NCBI RefSeq assembly: GCF_010994755.1
Contig: NZ_WHSB02000021.1
Location: forward strand, 1 to 64,000
Length of the DNA stretch: 64,000 nt
Reading direction: 5' to 3'
Source: Shinella lacus
GTDB lineage: Bacteria > Pseudomonadota > Alphaproteobacteria > Rhizobiales > Rhizobiaceae
The stretch's first letter is position 1; every line of letters starts with the position of its first letter. The translations under genes and the position numbers were made by a program. The notes beneath the pieces are model-generated. The model saw nothing but the letters and a program-made list of their open reading frames with translations, ran no database searches and was not told the origin of the DNA. Shown here one piece after another: positions 23,967 through 32,566 of the stretch.

Positions 23967-25886
23967 TTGGTAAACCCGTTTGAGAAACGCGCAACGGAGT
24001 ATCTCCAGCAGGACGAGGCGTTTCTGGCAGTTGTGACGCCGGAACCCCTTTCGACGTTCTTCGAGAAGCCAGCCCAGGAGGGGAGGCTCTACGACCGCCT
24101 CGCGATGGTCATTGGAACGCCTGGGAGTGGCAAGACCACCTTGGCGCGTCTCTTTAAGTATTCGACGCTACGGATCCTTTTGAGAAACCGTGGGTTTGAA
24201 ACTTACAAGAACCTCATCGATGGTCTTTCCGCCTGTAGCGCGATCAAGGACGGGCAACCTGCCGTAATCGGGTGCCGGATCTCACTCGAGAGCGAGTATC
24301 GCGAGTTCTGGGAGTTTCCCTATCCGGACACGCTTAAGGCCTCGCTTACCGTGGCACTCCTTCAGGCGCGCGCTGTTCTGGCCTGGCTCAGAGATGCGCA
24401 GGCAGCCGGTATTCCGTTGGAAGACATTGACATTGTTGCACGACCTGACGCGGAGGCGGCGCTTGAAGCGATCGGCGGAGCCAACGGTGTCGGCCTGCAG
24501 CGACGGGCGCGCGAGATGGAAACTGCGATCTATGAGATTTCTGCGGCGCTGGTGCCACCCGATATAGATGAGGTCGAACAGAACGCCGCCGCCACCGCCT
24601 ATCGTCCTCTCGACGTCATTGACGCGTTTAGGGTGAAGGACGGTAATGAATTCCTTCAGCTCACGCCACTCGTCGTGTTCGACGACGCGCACTACCTGCA
24701 CCCGAGCCAGCTTTTGGCGCTCCAGCGGTGGCTCGCCCGCCGGGAGCTTCGGGTTGCACGATGGATCCTCACCCGCCTGGATGCACTCGCACCGGCGGAT
24801 GTTTTGATCGAAGGGCAGAATGTTTTTGAAGAGGATGAGCCTGGATTGAAGCGCGCCAGAGAGGTGACGACCATCTGGATGCAAAGCAGCGAGGGGCGCG
24901 CGAGCCAGCGTCGCGCGTTCCGCAAAATGGCAAAGGACATGGCCGGGCGATATCTCAGCCAAATGGAAGTCTTCAATCGGAGGGGCCTCAACACGCTTGG
25001 CGATCTACTTTCAACTCACATCGAAACGCTAGCGCCCTCCAAGGTCGAGAAACTGGCGAAGAAGGTTGCTGCAATCCAGCGCCGATACTCAATCACCGCC
25101 GAACGGCGGGCAATCCTTGAGCGAGAGGTCGTCGACTATCTCGATAAAGGCGGGGAAAATTCCGAGGATATGAAGCTATCGCTGCTCTCTATTCTTCTGG
25201 AGCGCTACGCGAACAGAACGCCGCAGCGCGGCCTTTTCGAAGACGAGCCGGAAGTGGACGTGGAACCGTCAAAGCCGCTGACCGCGGGCGCAGCAGTAGC
25301 CGATGGCGCGAGGATTCATCTCCTCCATCAGTTCGATCGTCCCTATTATTACGGCATCGATGCGCTGTGTGACGCAAGTTCCGAGAACGCCGAGCAGTTT
25401 CTCCACTTGGCGGCTCGGCTCGTTGCGCAATCGGAGACACAACTCATTCGGTCGAAATCGCCGACCCTCTCCAGTCAAGTCCAGCATAACCTTTTGAGAG
25501 AGCGCGCCGACGAGATGATACGCGGTTGGGATTTCCCACTCCATCACCTTGTCCGTCGACTATCGCAGGGCATCGCGGATCAATGTATCGTCAAGAGCCT
25601 CGAAGGCAATGCTCCGTTGAACGGTGGCGCGAACGCCTTCGGCATTCCCCAAGAAGACTTCGACCAGATCCCGAAACTGTATCCGGACCTAGCGAAGGTT
25701 CTGCAGTTCGGGGTCGCATACAATGCCTTTGTGCTGATCCCCAATCACAGCACGAAAAACCGCAACTGGTGCCTCGTGGAGCTGTCCGGCGTCTTGCTGA
25801 TCCGAAGCGGGTTGACCCTGAAGAGGGGTGGCTTCCTGGAGCGGCGTGTCGAGGACCTCGTGCGTTTGACTGAAGAGGCGTCATGA
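23967..25886 (+). CDS. AAA/STAND-like P-loop ATPase, 639 aa
   Basis: The TTG start at 23967 is seven bases after the previous stop, behind AGGTGAGA. Walker A is GTPGSGKTT (50-58) and Walker B is LVVFDDAHYLHP (about 235-246), with the acidic pair Asp239-Asp240. The lead sequence (NPFEKRATEYLQQDEAF) and long helical C-terminus recall ORC/CDC6-like or STAND ATPases used as sensors in defence loci. It probably couples ATP binding to control of the neighbouring enzymes. No nuclease or membrane segment is visible. The downstream gene overlaps by four bases. Confidence 0.75.
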   Translation: MVNPFEKRATEYLQQDEAFLAVVTPEPLSTFFEKPAQEGRLYDRLAMVIGTPGSGKTTLARLFKYSTLRILLRNRGFETYKNLIDGLSACSAIKDGQPAVIGCRISLESEYREFWEFPYPDTLKASLTVALLQARAVLAWLRDAQAAGIPLEDIDIVARPDAEAALEAIGGANGVGLQRRAREMETAIYEISAALVPPDIDEVEQNAAATAYRPLDVIDAFRVKDGNEFLQLTPLVVFDDAHYLHPSQLLALQRWLARRELRVARWILTRLDALAPADVLIEGQNVFEEDEPGLKRAREVTTIWMQSSEGRASQRRAFRKMAKDMAGRYLSQMEVFNRRGLNTLGDLLSTHIETLAPSKVEKLAKKVAAIQRRYSITAERRAILEREVVDYLDKGGENSEDMKLSLLSILLERYANRTPQRGLFEDEPEVDVEPSKPLTAGAAVADGARIHLLHQFDRPYYYGIDALCDASSENAEQFLHLAARLVAQSETQLIRSKSPTLSSQVQHNLLRERADEMIRGWDFPLHHLVRRLSQGIADQCIVKSLEGNAPLNGGANAFGIPQEDFDQIPKLYPDLAKVLQFGVAYNAFVLIPNHSTKNRNWCLVELSGVLLIRSGLTLKRGGFLERRVEDLVRLTEEAS

Positions 25887-26995
25887 TGGCTCGAGACTGG
25901 CGATGGGACCCGTGTGTGTCGCATGATGGTATCGAAGCCGAGCGCTTCGTCGCCGAGTACTTTCCAGAGAAGCAACGCAAGACGCTGCTCATCGCCGGGG
26001 CGGGGTTTGATCCGAGAGCGACCCAGGTCGTTGACCGGTTGGCAACTGGCGGCGCCGATCTCAAGGCTTTGTTCGTACGCGAGAGTAGACCGAATCCAGA
26101 TGCGGAGCTGACGCGCCGTGCCGAGGCAAATATCGAGCGGCTGAAGACGGCTATCCCCAATCACGAAATCGTCCGGATCGAGATTTTTGGCGCCGATGGC
26201 GCGGTTGTCGGGGGGAGGAATGTGGCCACGGCAGCGTCTCGCCAAGACATGGCGGATGTGACGGATGTCGTCGTCGATATCAGTGCGCTTTCGGTCGGTA
26301 CCGCATTTCCTCTCATTCGGTACTTCGTTGAACTCATCGATCGGGGAAGGGGGCCGAAGAACCTCCATTTGTTCGTGGCGCACGATCCGAGCCTCGATTC
26401 CCAGATCTCTTCGATTGCGAGCGATGCGCCGGGCTATGTCCACGGTTTCAAGGGCGGACTTACGCTTGACGCCGCAGCCAATGCAGCCAAACTCTGGCTA
26501 CCTCAGCTCGCGAAAGGGCGGCGGCAGGCGCTATCGCGTGTCCATGACTTCGTTGTTCCCCATGACACATGCCCGATTTTGCCATTTCCGGCCCGCGACC
26601 CGCGGTTGGGCGACATGCTGGCCGAGGAGTACATGGTTGAGTTCGAAAGCGCCTGGAAGGTCGATGCGCGCGATGTTGTTTACGCGGATGAGCAGGATCC
26701 TTTGCACCTTTACCGGACAATCCTTCGCCTGGACGATCTGCGCAAACCTGTGTTTCGCGACGCCGGCGGTTCGATCCTTATCCTATCGCCGCTCGGCACG
26801 AAGGTCATGTCGCTGGGAGCGCTTATGGCCGCCCTAGAAAGGGATTTACCAGTCGCTTACCTTGAGTCGATAGGGTATGATTTCAAAGCGTCGGCGGAAC
26901 CTCAAATGCCGGCACCGCATCTCATTCATGTCTGGTTGGAGGGAGACGTCTACCCGCAGCCTCGCCCCAGGCTGAAGAAAGGACTGATTCAATGA
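25883..26995 (+). CDS. Unknown Rossmann-like protein of the five-gene operon, 370 aa
   Basis: I do not recognise a family. The N-terminus forms a Rossmann-like unit (KTLLIAGAGFDPRATQVVDR, then LKALFVRESRPNPDAEL), followed by VTDVVVDISALSVGTAFPL and a HLFVAHDPSLD strand. Near residue 300 a second strand-loop, ILILSPLGTKVMSLGALMA, might form another nucleotide or sugar-phosphate site. The start codon overlaps the stop of the ATPase gene and its own stop overlaps the kinase start, so it is an integral part of the operon. It could be an effector or an enzyme acting on the same metabolite. Confidence 0.65.
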   Translation: MMARDWRWDPCVSHDGIEAERFVAEYFPEKQRKTLLIAGAGFDPRATQVVDRLATGGADLKALFVRESRPNPDAELTRRAEANIERLKTAIPNHEIVRIEIFGADGAVVGGRNVATAASRQDMADVTDVVVDISALSVGTAFPLIRYFVELIDRGRGPKNLHLFVAHDPSLDSQISSIASDAPGYVHGFKGGLTLDAAANAAKLWLPQLAKGRRQALSRVHDFVVPHDTCPILPFPARDPRLGDMLAEEYMVEFESAWKVDARDVVYADEQDPLHLYRTILRLDDLRKPVFRDAGGSILILSPLGTKVMSLGALMAALERDLPVAYLESIGYDFKASAEPQMPAPHLIHVWLEGDVYPQPRPRLKKGLIQ

Positions 26996-28044
26996 CTACC
27001 TCGTCCGAAAAGCCCAGCATTTTTGGTACAGGCCTGATCGCTCTCGATCTTGTCATTGGTCTCGACAGCCAGGCGCCCGTTCATTCCTGGACTGGTGGAA
27101 CCTGCGGCAACATCCTTGCAATCATGAGCTACCTTGGCTGGGACTCCTATCCCATCGCCCGTATGAATGGTGACCCCGCTTCCGAGCGGGTTCGCGTTGA
27201 TCTCGCGAGATGGGGCGTGCATCTGGATTTTACCGATTGTGCGCCAACCGGGCACACGCCAATCATCATTCAGCAGATTAAGCGCGCGCGCGACGGTTCG
27301 CCGACGCATCGCTTTCTGTGGACATGCCCTCATTGTGGCCAACGCCTTCCGAGCTACCGTCCGGTCACGCAAAACGCGATAGAAAGCATTTTGCCAGCAC
27401 TCTCCCAATCGTCTGTTTTCTTCCTTGACCGCGTGTCGCGCGCGGCGCTCTCTCTCGCCGCAGAGGCGGCCCGTTCAGGTGCCATTGTCGTATTTGAGCC
27501 TTCCGGGAAATCTGACGAGAAGCTATTCTCAGAAGCACTTCATATTGCTCATATCGTCAAATATTCGGATCAGCGGCTGCCGGATGCTGGCGGTACGATG
27601 ACTGGCGATCACGCGACATTGGTCGAAATCCAAACCCTCGGCTCGCAAGGTCTTCGCTACAGGCATCGCTTAGCTGGTGTTCCTTCCGAGTGGCTGAACC
27701 TTCCTGCCGTGCCTGCCCCTCGCCTGGTTGACACCTGCGGCTCGGGTGATTGGTGTACAGCCGGGTTCTTGGCGGCCGCGGCTTCCAAGGGCGTCGAAGG
27801 GCTGAGAAAAGACGGAGGACAGGGTATCGCGAGCGCGCTTCGATTTGGACAAGCACTTGCGGCATGGAATTGCGGCTTTGAGGGGGCACGCGGCGGGATG
27901 TACGTTCTGGGGCGGGAAGAATTTGAACGTCAGATCGATGCGATCGTGTCGGGGAAACCGCTCCTGCGCGTCGTCGAACGCCCGCAAAGTACGGAGCCGT
28001 CAGTGGCTTGCCCAGCATGCCCGCGCGATATCTCCGCAGCATAG
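26992..28044 (+). CDS. PfkB-family sugar/nucleoside kinase with two CPxC motifs
   Basis: This 350-residue PfkB (ribokinase-type) kinase has the N-terminal glycine pair in WTGGTCGNILAIMSYLG and the catalytic signature DTCGSGDW (247-254), where Asp253 is the predicted base. Unusually it contains CPHC (Cys112, Cys115) inserted in the body and CPAC (Cys340, Cys343) at the very C-terminus; together they could form one zinc site. Substrates of the family are sugars or nucleosides, fitting the PRTase and SIS-HAD partners. It is the last gene of the overlapping operon. Confidence 0.8.
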   Translation: MTTSSEKPSIFGTGLIALDLVIGLDSQAPVHSWTGGTCGNILAIMSYLGWDSYPIARMNGDPASERVRVDLARWGVHLDFTDCAPTGHTPIIIQQIKRARDGSPTHRFLWTCPHCGQRLPSYRPVTQNAIESILPALSQSSVFFLDRVSRAALSLAAEAARSGAIVVFEPSGKSDEKLFSEALHIAHIVKYSDQRLPDAGGTMTGDHATLVEIQTLGSQGLRYRHRLAGVPSEWLNLPAVPAPRLVDTCGSGDWCTAGFLAAAASKGVEGLRKDGGQGIASALRFGQALAAWNCGFEGARGGMYVLGREEFERQIDAIVSGKPLLRVVERPQSTEPSVACPACPRDISAA

Positions 28045-28518
28045 CATTTTTCCAGTTCAGCCTGGGCGCCCCAGTTGTTCCCGTCAGTAGTGTGTTTTCG
28101 GCGAGCGCAAAGTCTTGCCTGGCGGATGGATTTCGGCGTCGATGGAGAACAGGTCTGTCAGACCGATGCAGTAGTGGTAAGGGCGAGACGGTGCAGCGGA
28201 TAACCGTTACGAAGAGATGCGATCTGGTTCAGCAGCGCGTGATCGCTGGTGTCGCCTAGGTACGGTCTTGCGCTCACCGGCAAGTTTTGCCCCGTCATCA
28301 TCATCGAGCTTCTCGGCCGTTTACGTTTTCTTTTAACTTCACCCGCAGAGTCCGTGAGCGCGGTTTGTATTGCGTCCGCGCCTGTTCGACCCCTCGGCAA
28401 TCTTTTCGAGGGGAGTCGGCAGGGGAGGGCCGTGGCTTTTTGGTGGAGCAGAATATTCCGGAAGGCGACCTCCGCTGCTCAACCTGCCGTTTTCGACTAG
28501 GTCTCCAGGATAATAATT
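28045..28518. other. Intergenic stretch between the operon and its terminator
   Basis: Nearly 475 bp follow the kinase gene before the next strong terminator. Open frames here are short, lack ribosome sites and resemble nothing known. It may be a long 3' untranslated region, a decayed gene or an unrecognised RNA. Confidence 0.4.
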
Positions 28519-28552
28519 ACGAACGATAAGCCAACTTTATCGTTCGTTTTTA
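28519..28552 (+). terminator. Intrinsic terminator
   Basis: ACGAACGATAA (28519-28529) pairs perfectly with TTATCGTTCGT (28537-28547) and is followed by a T-run. It is the first strong terminator downstream of the five-gene operon. Confidence 0.8.
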
Positions 28553-28622
28553 TCTGTCGACGGGCGCGGCGGTTTATGCGCCAGATACTGGCTCAAAGCG
28601 CCGTCTTGTGGTACTGCTCAGC

Positions 28623-29576
28623 ATGGTCTCACGCGCACGAATCATCCCCGATCCCCCGCCCATCTTCCCACTCCCGCCAGATTGGGCGCGGGCCGCCGGC
28701 GAGCGGCAAGGCGCTGGCGATGCGGAGCTTTTCGCCGGCGCGGCGCTCGCGGCTATCCACCCGATCGCCCGCAGCGAGCATCCGCTGGGACAGCTCTGGC
28801 GGCAGCGCCTGGCGCTGTCGGCCGCAGAGGCCGTCGTCCGCTGGCAGGGGCGCACGGAAGACGCCGCGACGCTGCGCGATCATCTCTATCTGACCCGCCC
28901 CGGGGACGATCCGGGGCCGGCTGGCCGGCTGCTGCAGGCCTGGAGGGCGCTGGGCAGAAAATCCTCGCTAGGGCCGGCATCGCTGAATGGCGAATGGCCG
29001 GTGATCTTCGCCGAGTTTTTGTCGGTCATGATCGACGAGCCGGCGCAGGAGGCGATCAACGCCGCACTGACGGCGAGCGTCGGAACCAGGAACCCGATCG
29101 AGGCGGCGAGCACGACGGCCGCGGCCAGCCTACACCTGCGGCCTGATAGCCGGCCGTTGGCACTCTGGCTCGCGGACGCGGTGCTTGCCCGGCGTCTGAA
29201 CTGGCCGGTCCCGGTGCCACTCTTCGCGGCGCATCTGAAGGGGGACGACCTGCGCCTCGCCGCCGGTCCGCGTGCCGATCCGCAGCGGTGGCGGACCGCA
29301 TGTGCCTTCGCGTATGGGCGAGGAGCAACAGCGGCGTTCGATCTTTACGCCGATCTGGCGCGGCGAACGGCACAGCTGCTGGCCGTGGCGCCCCAATTGC
29401 GCGGCAAGGACGCTGACGTCGTGGTGGCCACGCTGATCAGCGAAGATGCTCAGGCCGCGCGGCCGGTCTGGACGGCCAGCGACCGCTCCAGCCGTCGGCT
29501 GTTCGAGCGGTTGGTGGCGCTCGGCGGTGCGCGCGAGCTGACCGGACGGCCGACGTTCCGGCTTTACGGATTGTAG
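28623..29576 (+). CDS. DUF1403 family protein
   Basis: The 317-residue product is an Ala/Arg-rich soluble protein matching DUF1403, known from plasmids and genomic islands of Rhizobiales; function unknown. Features are the N-terminal IPDPPPIFPLPPDWAR and internal repeats of helical Ala/Leu segments. It is immediately followed by the ScpB-like gene, with which it usually travels. The ATG at 28623 is chosen over a GTG 15 bases upstream. Confidence 0.75.
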   Translation: MVSRARIIPDPPPIFPLPPDWARAAGERQGAGDAELFAGAALAAIHPIARSEHPLGQLWRQRLALSAAEAVVRWQGRTEDAATLRDHLYLTRPGDDPGPAGRLLQAWRALGRKSSLGPASLNGEWPVIFAEFLSVMIDEPAQEAINAALTASVGTRNPIEAASTTAAASLHLRPDSRPLALWLADAVLARRLNWPVPVPLFAAHLKGDDLRLAAGPRADPQRWRTACAFAYGRGATAAFDLYADLARRTAQLLAVAPQLRGKDADVVVATLISEDAQAARPVWTASDRSSRRLFERLVALGGARELTGRPTFRLYGL

Positions 29577-29579
29577 CCG

Positions 29580-30278
29580 ATGGGACGGCGGCCACAATCG
29601 ACCGAGGGGCTGGACACTGAACTGGCGGATCTGCCGCCGGAGTTGCGCTGGCGCGAATGGATGGGCCGGGTCGAGGCGGTGATTTTCGCGTCGTCCGAGC
29701 CGGTGAACCGCGAGACGCTGACGCAGTTGGTCGGGCGCGACTGCAGCATCGACCTGCTGATCGACGACATCCGCGACGAGCTGCGTGACCGGCCTTATGA
29801 GCTCGTCTCCGTGGCCGGCGGCTGGCAGCATCGGACCCGCATCCGGTTTGCTGATGCGATCCGCCGTGTCACCGGTGTCGAGCAGGAAGGACGCTCATTG
29901 TCGCAAACCGATCTGCTGGTGTTAGCAATAGTCGCCTATCACCAGCCGATCACCCGACACGAGATTTCCAAGATCATCGGAAAGGAAGTCAGCCGTGATA
30001 GAGTTGCTCACATTCGCTCTTTGGGTTTTCTTTCCTCGGGTCCGCGCAGTCCGCAGCCGGGCGCTCCTTACACGCTGGTCACGACACGGACCTTCCTGTC
30101 ACGCTTCGGGTTAGGGACTTTGCGCGACCTGCCGAACCTCGAATTGCTCGAAGATGCCGGCCTGCTGAGCAGGGACAGGAGGTTCGATGGCGACATGCCG
30201 ATCGCATCGGACGAACAGGACGAACAAGCCGACTTCGAGGACGACAGCAGCGAGGACTACCAGGCTTCGGATCGCTGA
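29580..30278 (+). CDS. ScpB-like segregation/condensation protein
   Basis: The 232-residue product has the winged-helix pair of ScpB: WMGRVEAVIFASSEPVNRET at the start (chromosomal ScpB: EALLFASSEPV) and LSQTDLLVLAIVAYHQPITR with RDRVAHIRSLGFL further on. ScpB bridges SMC complexes in chromosome condensation. A plasmid copy beside DUF1403 and without a ScpA gene suggests a plasmid-specific role in segregation. The C-terminus is acidic. It starts three bases after the DUF1403 stop. Confidence 0.8.
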   Translation: MGRRPQSTEGLDTELADLPPELRWREWMGRVEAVIFASSEPVNRETLTQLVGRDCSIDLLIDDIRDELRDRPYELVSVAGGWQHRTRIRFADAIRRVTGVEQEGRSLSQTDLLVLAIVAYHQPITRHEISKIIGKEVSRDRVAHIRSLGFLSSGPRSPQPGAPYTLVTTRTFLSRFGLGTLRDLPNLELLEDAGLLSRDRRFDGDMPIASDEQDEQADFEDDSSEDYQASDR

Positions 30279-30343
30279 CCATTCACAGGCTTTGCCCGGA
30301 TCCGGGAAAGGGGATTCAGGTTGAGAATCTAGATCTACGGGTA

Positions 30344-30374
30344 TTGACCCTGCAGTGGCTACAGGCCGTAGCAC
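30344..30374 (+). promoter_or_regulatory. MerR-type metal-responsive promoter 1 (L,D-transpeptidase)
   Basis: TTGACC (30344-30349), 19-base spacer, TAGCAC (30369-30374). The spacer holds the dyad CCTGCAG-TGG-CTACAGG. The overlong spacer with a centred dyad is diagnostic for MerR-family control, and the dyad matches three other sites in the window. Confidence 0.8.
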
Positions 30375-30407
30375 CCTTTCTTCATGCGAATCAGGGCTCG
30401 GACTAAA

Positions 30408-31469
30408 ATGATCGAGGCAATACTCCACCGGCTCGGGCCGCTCGTCTTGTTTGTGCTGCTTGTCGCCGGACTTAACGGCTGTACCACCATGAGCCTCGAC
30501 GATATCGGCGATCCGTCGCCGAAAATTCCGGTCAAACTCGTCGGAGAGATGGCAAAGAAAGGGATGACGCCGGAGAGCCCAGTGCTGATACGGATCTTCA
30601 AACAAGAAAGCGAGCTCGAGATTTGGAAGCAGGATCGGACCGGTCGCTACGCACTTTTGAAGGTGTATCCGATGTGCCGATGGTCAGGAAAACTCGGCCC
30701 GAAAACCCGGACCGGCGATCGGCAGGCGCCCGAAGGATTTTATCATGTCTCCACAGGCATGCTGAATCCCAAGTCGCAATTTTATCTATCGTTCAACCTT
30801 GGCTATCCGAACCGCCTCGAGGCGGCACTGAATTACACCGGCGAAGCTCTGATGGTCCACGGCGCTTGTTCTTCGTCGGGATGCTACGCGATGACCGACC
30901 AAGGTGTCGGCGAAATCTACGCCCTCGTGCACAGCGCACTCGCCGGTGGCCAAGACAAGTTTCAGGTGCAGGCATATCCGTTTCGCATGACCGTGGAGAA
31001 TATGGTGGCCAATCGCAGCGATCCGAACTTCGCGTTCTGGAAAAACCTGAAAGAAGGTTACGACGCCTTCGAATTTTCCAAGCGGCAGCCAAAAGTCGCG
31101 GCGTGCAATCGTCGATATGTTTTCAACGCCGATTTCGACAGGGACCCTACCAACCCCCTTGCTGCCTGTCCCCCTCTTAAACAGGCTATAGATCCGACCC
31201 TTTCCGCCAAAGTTCAACAAGAGGATCAGAAACTGACCGCGCTGCTCGACAAGGATTCTCCTGCGACCGTGACCGCCTATGCTGACGGTGGGATGCACTC
31301 CAGCTTCCGCGAACTGCTGAAGCAAAACGGCGCCGACAAGCTTGCCCAGAAAATCTCGACCATTAAGTACCCGATCAGCCGTCCAGACGCGGCCTTGGCG
31401 GACCCTTACCAGGGCGAGCCTTGGAAACCGGCGCTTAGCCGTTCCGAAAAGGACAGAGACGCCGATTGA
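30408..31469 (+). CDS. L,D-transpeptidase (YkuD family) lipoprotein
   Basis: The 353-residue product has a lipoprotein signal (hydrophobic segment ending LLVAGLNGC) and a YkuD catalytic centre HGACSSSGCYAM, where the His and the final Cys are the expected active residues. It would cross-link or edit peptidoglycan at the periplasmic face. Its metal-type promoter places it in the CadR/PbrR regulon of this region, unusual for this enzyme class. The start at 30408 is preferred over ATG 30384, which would lie only about ten bases after the -10 box. Confidence 0.8.
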   Translation: MIEAILHRLGPLVLFVLLVAGLNGCTTMSLDDIGDPSPKIPVKLVGEMAKKGMTPESPVLIRIFKQESELEIWKQDRTGRYALLKVYPMCRWSGKLGPKTRTGDRQAPEGFYHVSTGMLNPKSQFYLSFNLGYPNRLEAALNYTGEALMVHGACSSSGCYAMTDQGVGEIYALVHSALAGGQDKFQVQAYPFRMTVENMVANRSDPNFAFWKNLKEGYDAFEFSKRQPKVAACNRRYVFNADFDRDPTNPLAACPPLKQAIDPTLSAKVQQEDQKLTALLDKDSPATVTAYADGGMHSSFRELLKQNGADKLAQKISTIKYPISRPDAALADPYQGEPWKPALSRSEKDRDAD

Positions 31470-31959
31470 TGGGGCAGTTCTTCACCTGAAGTTCAATTTG
31501 CGCGAGCATGGAACGCGCTCAACGAGGGAACGATTGTCTTTTATCTCGGCTACGCTGGCTCTTCACGTTTGTGGCGCGGTTTCGTCTAGGCGTATTTTCT
31601 TGCCCAGGTGATATCCATCAGGTCCTCGACCGGGACGGGGAAGTTCTTCAAGGCTGAATGTAAACGCTCCACATCGCCAGCATGTTCTTTAGTCACGCTT
31701 CGGCAAATTGGCGATTGACCCTGTAGCCGCTACAGGCTGTAGACCTAAGCTCGAACGAATCTGACGAAGGAAGCCTATCCAAGAGATGCGGCGGGGTCCC
31801 ATTTCGCGGCATTCAGTCCGTCGAGCAATCTTTGTTTGGCGCCAGCCGAGAAGCGGGACTAACTGCAGCGACGGCGCGGGGCGACATCGGCGCGCGGTGT
31901 GGGCGCCTCGCGCTCGACTTCCACTAACGATCAGGCCCAGCCAATGAGGGGAAATCATA
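31470..31959. other. Intergenic region holding the lspA promoter and long leader
   Basis: Apart from the MerR-type promoter at 31715-31745 no gene or RNA is recognised. The transcript from that promoter would have an untranslated leader of roughly 210 bases before lspA. Confidence 0.5.
31715..31745 (+). promoter_or_regulatory. MerR-type metal-responsive promoter 2 (lspA-CDF)
   Basis: TTGACC (31715-31720), 19-base spacer with the perfect dyad CCTGTAG-CCG-CTACAGG (31720-31736), then TAGACC (31740-31745). Confidence 0.8.
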
Positions 31960-32481
31960 TTGCCGACTAGTTCCGTTAGACATCGAACCGTCTGGATTGC
32001 GATCGCTTTTGTCCTCGCGCTTCTTTTCGACATCGCGACAAAGTGGCTGATCGTTAACGTCGTCATGGTCCCGCCGCGGACGATTGAGCTTGTGAGCTAC
32101 TTCAACCTGACACTGGGTTTCAATACCGGCGTCAGTTTCGGAATGTTCAGCGATATCTTCTTTGAGCGTCCGTTATTGCTGGCCACCATAAAGACCGTCA
32201 TAACCATCGGGCTGATCGTCTGGGCAATGCGAGCGGATCGGACGTTGGAAGCGACTGCGCTCGGTTTGATTGCCGGTGGGGCGGCCGGAAATATTCTTGA
32301 TCGCGTGTGGCATGGCGCCGTCACCGACTTTCTCGATTTTCATATCGGGACTTGGCATTGGCCCGCTTTCAACATGGCAGATGTCGCGATCACCATCGGG
32401 GCAGCGCTGCTTATCGCAGGCTCGATCTTTTCTTTTGAGCCCGCACGCACACCCGGACCGTCCAGTACCGAGAAGCGCTGA
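31960..32481 (+). CDS. lspA: Lipoprotein signal peptidase (LspA/PbrC-like)
   Basis: The 173-residue product has four membrane segments and the LspA signature blocks: FNTGVSFGMF, GGAAGNILDRVWHGAVTDFL and FNMADVAI, with the two catalytic Asp in the last two. A plasmid lspA next to a metal ATPase and regulator is typical of lead-resistance (pbr) loci, where the peptidase PbrC accompanies the PbrA pump. TTG 31960 is the likely start, behind GAGGGGAAA. It is driven by promoter 2. Confidence 0.88.
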   Translation: MPTSSVRHRTVWIAIAFVLALLFDIATKWLIVNVVMVPPRTIELVSYFNLTLGFNTGVSFGMFSDIFFERPLLLATIKTVITIGLIVWAMRADRTLEATALGLIAGGAAGNILDRVWHGAVTDFLDFHIGTWHWPAFNMADVAITIGAALLIAGSIFSFEPARTPGPSSTEKR

Positions 32482-32566
32482 ATGAAGACGTTGTCGGGTT
32501 TCAGCCGCACGCGACGCTGGACCAGTGCATCGGCTTTCTATGTGCAGAAATAATGGGAAAACTTGA

